Shown: piece by piece, positions 60,228 to 64,000 of the stretch
Layout of the letters: each line of letters starts with the position of its first letter
Position numbering within the stretch: position 1 is the stretch's first letter
Assembly: GCF_030272615.1 (NCBI RefSeq)
Contig: NC_081406.1
Coordinates: forward strand, 481,464,900 to 481,528,899
Direction of reading: 5' to 3'
DNA: 64,000 bases
From: Cryptomeria japonica
Lineage: Eukaryota > Streptophyta > Pinopsida > Cupressales > Cupressaceae
Translations under genes and position numbers: made by a program
The notes under the pieces: generated by a model
Told to the model about the DNA's origin: nothing
Seen by the model: the letters and a program-made list of their open reading frames with translations, nothing else
The model's database searches: none

Positions 60228-60330
60228 CCTGTAGCTGGAAATGGAACCAAATAATGCTGCTGCTTGTAGCTGGAAATGCAACCAAATACTGCTGCTGCCT
60301 GTGGCTGAAAAATGCACCCAATCTGCCTGT
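60228..60330. repeat. second minisatellite, three 33-35-bp units
   Basis: Units built on CTGTAGCTGGAAATGGAACC followed by AAATANTGCTGCTGC, adjoining the 14-bp minisatellite. The third unit is the most diverged. Confidence 0.88.
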
Positions 60331-60992
60331 AAATGAAGCTGATCGCAAAGGATTCCAAAGGCCAAACCCCAAGGGAATGACGTCTAGAATGTCTCAAGAG
60401 AGGATAGACGTCCTCTAATGCCAAGAACGGATCTGCAACTCACCCACCAAATTCTTCTCATATTCAACCTCCCAATGAAGCCACAAAAGCTCCCTTTTAT
60501 TCTTTCTCCAAGGGGCGACCCAACTCACTCAAACAATGTGGGATAAAACATGTTCAATATAAAACATATTAAAATATTCACTTATGTCTCCCTTGGTTGC
60601 CCCTTTTATTTTCACATATCTCCATAAAATAAATATTAAAGTAACACTTTAATATTTTACAATTAAATTAAATGTTACTTTAATAAAACTTCAGGCATTA
60701 AAATATATTAGCAATCGGACTCCGAATAGCGTGAGTGATAGCTCGTCGGAAAGCTCTCGCCAAGGAGTATCAAATCCAATCACCAAAACTAGCCTCCGTT
60801 GTGTCCTGCTGACTTACTAAAAATAGTAAGTATGCCTGAAACTAAGTAAATCAACTTCGTTTTGGCCCAAACTGGAAATGACTAGGCCAAAACACTCCAG
60901 GATCCCTTTAAACCCTTCGTTAGCCCTCGGGACCATGTAGAGCTAGGCTAACGCACATATGCTTGGTCAATCTGCTAGAGTGGGGACATTAC
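60331..60992. other. no gene recognised
   Basis: AT-rich then mixed sequence without coding or repeat structure that I can identify. It ends abruptly at the copia RT fragment. Confidence 0.45.
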
Positions 60993-61598
60993 AAGGAAAC
61001 ATTTGCTCTTGTTGCTAGATATACTAATATTAGAACCATTATAGCTAATGCTGCAGGCTGGAAAATATAAAGACTTTTTTCTTAATGTTGTCTATATTGA
61101 ATAACTAGAAGGTTATGAGAATCAACATAGAGAATCCCATGTGTGCAGATTAAAGAAAAGCTCTTTACGGCCTCAAGCAAGCTTCTTGAACTTGGTATGA
61201 GAAGATTGACAAGTATTTGATTAGTTTAAGATCTTGCAAGAATGATGTTGATTCTAACCTTTACTTTAAAAGTATTTTTTTGGTGAAATGCTAATTCTGG
61301 ATGATTTATTTCTAACTGATGAAAATAGTCTCATCTCTACATGAAGAAAGAATTAGCTTCAGAGTTTGAAATGAAGGACTTAGACTTAATGCATTACTTT
61401 CCAGGGTTAGAAGTATGGCAAGATCTAATGAAATTATTCTAAGTAAAGGAAGTATACTGAATAGATTTGGAATGATGGATTGCGAACCTATGTCTACTCC
61501 TATGGAAACTAACTTGGAGAAATTGAGTTCATTTTTGCAGATCCATCAGAGTACAGACAGTTGATTGGATCCTTGATGCATTTGTTATCAGCTAGTTT
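60993..61598 (+). pseudogene. Copia-2 reverse transcriptase fragment
   Basis: Copia RT motifs survive in shifting frames: ETFALVARYTNIRT, an ALYGLKQAS-like stretch near 61160, LILDDLFLTDE near 61292 (in place of YVDDLFLT) and PMSTPMETN near 61490. At least four frameshifts and several stops are present, so it cannot be translated. Confidence 0.78.
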
Positions 61599-62186
61599 AT
61601 GAACAAACCAAAGCATGTTCATCTTGTTGCAACCAAGGATATCCTGAGATATTTGCATAAGACAGTTGGCTACGAGCTGAAGTATCCAATCATCACTGTC
61701 ATTTCCTTGGAAGACTACTTTGATTCTGATTGGGAAGAATGTATTATTGACAAGAAGGACACTTTAGGAATCTGTTTCAGGTTGGGTTTAGCCGTGATCT
61801 CTTCTGCCAGCAGGTATCAGTCCTCAATTGCATTGAGTACAGCGGAAGTTGAGTACATTGCATCAAGTGTGAAGCAATGTGGCTTCACAAAGCTTCTTGC
61901 TAGGTTGTTTGGGCAACCTTGGGAACCCACAATCATTAATTGTGACAATCAGAATTGTATTAAGATGTTTGTTAATCCTGTGTTTTATGACAGGTCAAAA
62001 CATGTGGAATCTCATTATCACTACATTTGTGATATGATACAAAAAAGTGCAATTCAGCTGAAATATGTTAGCACTATTGCAGTTGTTCTCACCAAGCCTC
62101 TTGCTCGAGTGAAGTTTGTGTACTTCAGAGAGAGACTTGGAGTTGTGGAGAACACAGCTTTGGCTGAGAGGGAGTCTCAGTCCTAG
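61599..62186 (+). pseudogene. Copia-2 RNase H, open frame
   Basis: 195 codons open to a TAG at 62184-62186. It shows the copia order: ILRYLHKTVGYEL, SDWEECIIDKKDT, SALSTAEVEYIA-like (IALSTAEVEYIASS), NCDNQNCIKM with the catalytic Asp, and DRSKHVESHYHYI. The first Asp of the domain is the D of DSDW. It is better preserved than the RT in front, but the element lacks everything upstream. Confidence 0.85.
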
Positions 62187-62187
62187 T

Positions 62188-62564
62188 GATGCATTAAGTT
62201 GCATCTTCCACCCTCTGTGGGCAATGCAAGGTGACATTGGATCCTTCTTTGGGAGAAGATTGAGGTGAAAAACCTCCTCCACCCTCTGCGGGCAATGCAA
62301 GGTGGAACCACCCTCTGCGGAAAGCAAGGTGGTAGGTTATTCTTCTCAATAGAGAAGTTTTGAGGTGTAAGACCTCTTCTCACCCTCTGTGGGCAATGCA
62401 AGGTAGATCCATCCTCTGCGGGCAATGCAAGATGGATATCATGAAAGTTCATGATGTGTATTTATATATTTGTGTGTATTCATTTCTTGCAGGTGTGCAT
62501 AATAAAGTTTTGAATCCATCCTTTGTGGGCAATGCAAGATGGATATCATGGAAAGGTCCATGAT
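62188..62564 (+). repeat. hairpin array after the Copia-2 RNase H stop
   Basis: About a dozen short inverted repeats in 377 bp. GATGCA/TGCATC at 62188-62205. CACC/GGTG or CCACC/GGTGG around CTCTGYGGGCAATGCAA at 62208-62233, 62279-62305 and 62308-62332, with a weaker one at 62381-62405. ATCCATC/GATGGAT around the same core at 62407-62437 and 62514-62544. CTTCT/AGAAG and CTTCTC/GAGAAG, GAGGT/ACCTC twice. ATCATGAA/TTCATGAT at 62438-62455 and ATCATGGA/TCCATGAT at 62545-62564. Arms differ between copies but stay complementary. Confidence 0.88.
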
Positions 62565-62595
62565 GATTTGTTATTTGGCTAGAATCCTCCCTAGC

Positions 62596-62605
62596 TAAGA
62601 GGGAA
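62596..62605 (+). other. polypurine tract of Copia-2
   Basis: TAAGAGGGAA immediately before the LTR start TGTCGAAATT. Confidence 0.75.
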
Positions 62606-62867
62606 TGTCGAAATTATAGCTAAGTTCGGATTACCTATAATTATAGCTTGCTATGAATATTGGGCAAGACCTATATAATGTAACTTGTGGATAGTACAAG
62701 ACCTATTGAATGTAACTTGTATTAAAACGTGTTGGAGCTGACCTATATTAAAATCACTTGTAACGTGAGGGCCATTTCAGTTTTGGCACCAACCTTAAAG
62801 CATTGAATTGTAATTAAATATGTTCTTCACGCAAGCCGACTTGGGAGAATTAAAAGGCTAAGTCTCC

Positions 62868-62873
62868 TATATA
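62868..62873 (+). promoter_or_regulatory. TATA box of the Copia-2 LTR
   Basis: CCTATATACAAGG, about 260 bp into the LTR, a plausible U3 position for the element promoter. Confidence 0.5.
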
Positions 62874-62947
62874 CAAGGCTATCAATCATTGTATGACACA
62901 ACACACTCAAGCGAATTACTTCTCTAATCTGCAAGTCATCTAAGTAT

Positions 62948-63134
62948 TCAGCGAATCCTTCTAAGAGATCAGCAAATTCTTCTTGAAGACAGCAACCATC
63001 ATCTAGAAGACAGCGAACACCACTAAGTGACTGCGAACTGGTTTCAAGTGGCAGCAGTCATCATTTGAAGATCAGCGAACTATTCTTGAAGGCCGTGAAC
63101 ACCATTCTAGGATCAGTAAACTTCATCCCTGGGA
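62948..63134 (+). repeat. ~21-bp degenerate tandem repeat, about nine units
   Basis: Units such as TCAGCGAATCCTTCTAAGAGA, TCAGCAAATTCTTCTTGAAGA, CAGCGAACACCACTAAGTGA and CAGCGAACTATTCTTGAAGG follow at 20-21-bp spacing downstream of the TATA box. Confidence 0.8.
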
Positions 63135-63393
63135 CAACAACTTTTGTATTGCAGATAAATTCATCATTTCAGCATGCCCTAGGTTAGAAGTATAACTGTG
63201 ATTAAGTTGCTGTTAAAGAGTGAAGCTCATTGTAAATTAAATTGGTGTTGCCCAATAAAGATCTGAGATTAGTGGCTGGGTTTTTCACCTCCAAGAGGGA
63301 GGTTTTCCCAGGGTATCTGTGTGTTTTGTGTTTGTTCTTCATTGCATTCTGATTTCTGTTGTTTATTGTTTAATCTGATTGCTAAAATTAACA

Positions 63394-64000
63394 CCGTAGG
63401 CACCTAAAAGACTGAAAATGTTGCCATTCGCCTGATCCAAACAGAAAAATAAAAAAAAATGATAATAATAGTTGGTTTAGTATAAGAACATCTCTGCAAT
63501 AAACCTCTTATTAACAAAGCATAACAATGACTGTTTCTAGTAGTCTTATGACCATTTTCATGGACGAATCAAAATGCTAAAACCAATCCATAATAGGGTA
63601 CTTCTTAACAAAAGATTTGGTGCTTACAAAAAAATAATACATATCTTAATATGATTACACCTACCTAATAGCAGGAAAGAATTTATTGTGTTTATCATAA
63701 ATCTGCATTTATCCTGAATCCTGTACAGATGACTGCACAGATAAGAGAAAGAATACTATCGCAGCTCATAGGAATGCATGTTTACTTGGCTACCATCCTC
63801 AGATTGAAAATTCACCAAACAAAATATATAGTGGAGGCAGTGCATATGCCAACAGTTGCTGTTGGATGTCAAAATATGCTGTGATGTTTCTTGTAGGAAG
63901 TTCCTCCTTTTTCTCAACTTCTGATTTCAGAATCACCACATCCAGTTTTCTTTCACCCATTGCATTCTTCTGTTGTGTGTTGCATAGTGCTGACCCCTCC
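63394..64000. other. unassigned right edge
   Basis: Probably MED20 intron. An open minus-strand frame runs from the window edge to a TGA at about 63803 (contains MGERKLDVVILKSEVEKKEE) but resembles nothing I know, and MED20 has no such segment. Confidence 0.4.

Larger units (their letters stand above)
60993..63393 (+). mobile_element. Copia-2: 5'-truncated Ty1/copia 3' end with LTR
   Basis: Starts inside the RT (ETFALVARYTNIRTI), continues through RNase H to a stop at 62184-62186, a hairpin-rich untranslated zone, a purine tract and a 3' LTR. No 5' LTR, gag or integrase is present upstream. It lies antisense to MED20, upstream of its last two exons, so it is probably intronic. Confidence 0.85.
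62606..63393 (+). repeat. 3' LTR of Copia-2 (about 788 bp)
   Basis: TGTCGAAATTATAGC start, matched by the fragment at 59577. End set at TTAACA by the CA rule only. It contains a TATATA box at 62868-62873 and a ~21-bp repeat at 62948-63134. Confidence 0.7.

Noticed and set aside
60116-60424. 102-codon minus-strand frame
   Set aside because: It is a translation of the two minisatellites and gives a repetitive peptide with no domain.
62208-62544. CRISPR-like regular repeats
   Set aside because: Unit spacing is irregular, units overlap other hairpins, and the context is a plant copia 3' end, so not a CRISPR array.
63803-64000. Possible upstream exon of MED20 on the minus strand
   Set aside because: The open frame resembles no part of MED20 and has no clear splice sites. 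Left unassigned.

Overview
The window is nuclear DNA of a seed plant with a large, repeat-swollen genome. Plant-type LTR retrotransposons primed by initiator tRNA-Met, L1-type LINEs with plant-style ORF1 (one also with a plant-style RNase H), and the last two exons of a plant Mediator subunit (MED20) all point that way. A gymnosperm, probably a conifer, fits the long LTRs, the old decayed elements and the lack of genes, but that is inference. No rRNA, tRNA, CRISPR or bacterial-type operon is visible. Nearly everything is transposable-element sequence, mostly inactivated.

Layout. 1-1700: 3' end of a non-autonomous LTR element (copy A). 1701-2123 and 8351-9749: pieces of a related LTR element, interrupted by a decayed Ty3/gypsy chromovirus (Gypsy-1, 2124-8350, + strand). 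9750-11078: nothing recognised. 11079-26890: a LINE (LINE-1, + strand) split by a nearly complete Ty1/copia element (11650-20643, - strand). The copia is flanked by a 68-bp duplication of LINE sequence, far longer than a normal target-site duplication. The downstream half of LINE-1 also carries about 300 bp of a gypsy RNase H gene. 26891-31932: no genes, one perfect 22-bp palindrome. 31933-34935: copy B of the non-autonomous LTR element.

35136-48200 is a structurally complete, fairly young Ty3/gypsy chromovirus (Gypsy-2, - strand) with LTRs of about 4 kb and a perfect 5-bp target-site duplication (TCATC). 48341-56105 is a TSD-bounded L1-type LINE (LINE-2, - strand, 13-bp duplication). It encodes ORF1, endonuclease, reverse transcriptase and RNase H, then an unusual extra coding region of about 1.9 kb downstream of RNase H.

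56106-64000 is the least repetitive part. It has a diverged tandem duplication (56899-57579) and the two 3'-terminal exons of MED20 (- strand, 58290-58511 and 58681-58764). Upstream of those exons, probably within MED20 introns, lie tandem minisatellites (60127-60330) and a truncated copia 3' end (60993-63393). That copia fragment has a striking run of about a dozen short hairpins directly after its RNase H stop codon, with arms that change in a compensatory way between copies, and its LTR contains a ~21-bp periodic repeat.

The only host gene supported is MED20. The rest illustrates nested insertion, element-to-element sequence capture, C-to-T decay of coding frames, and structured non-coding DNA inside LTRs.
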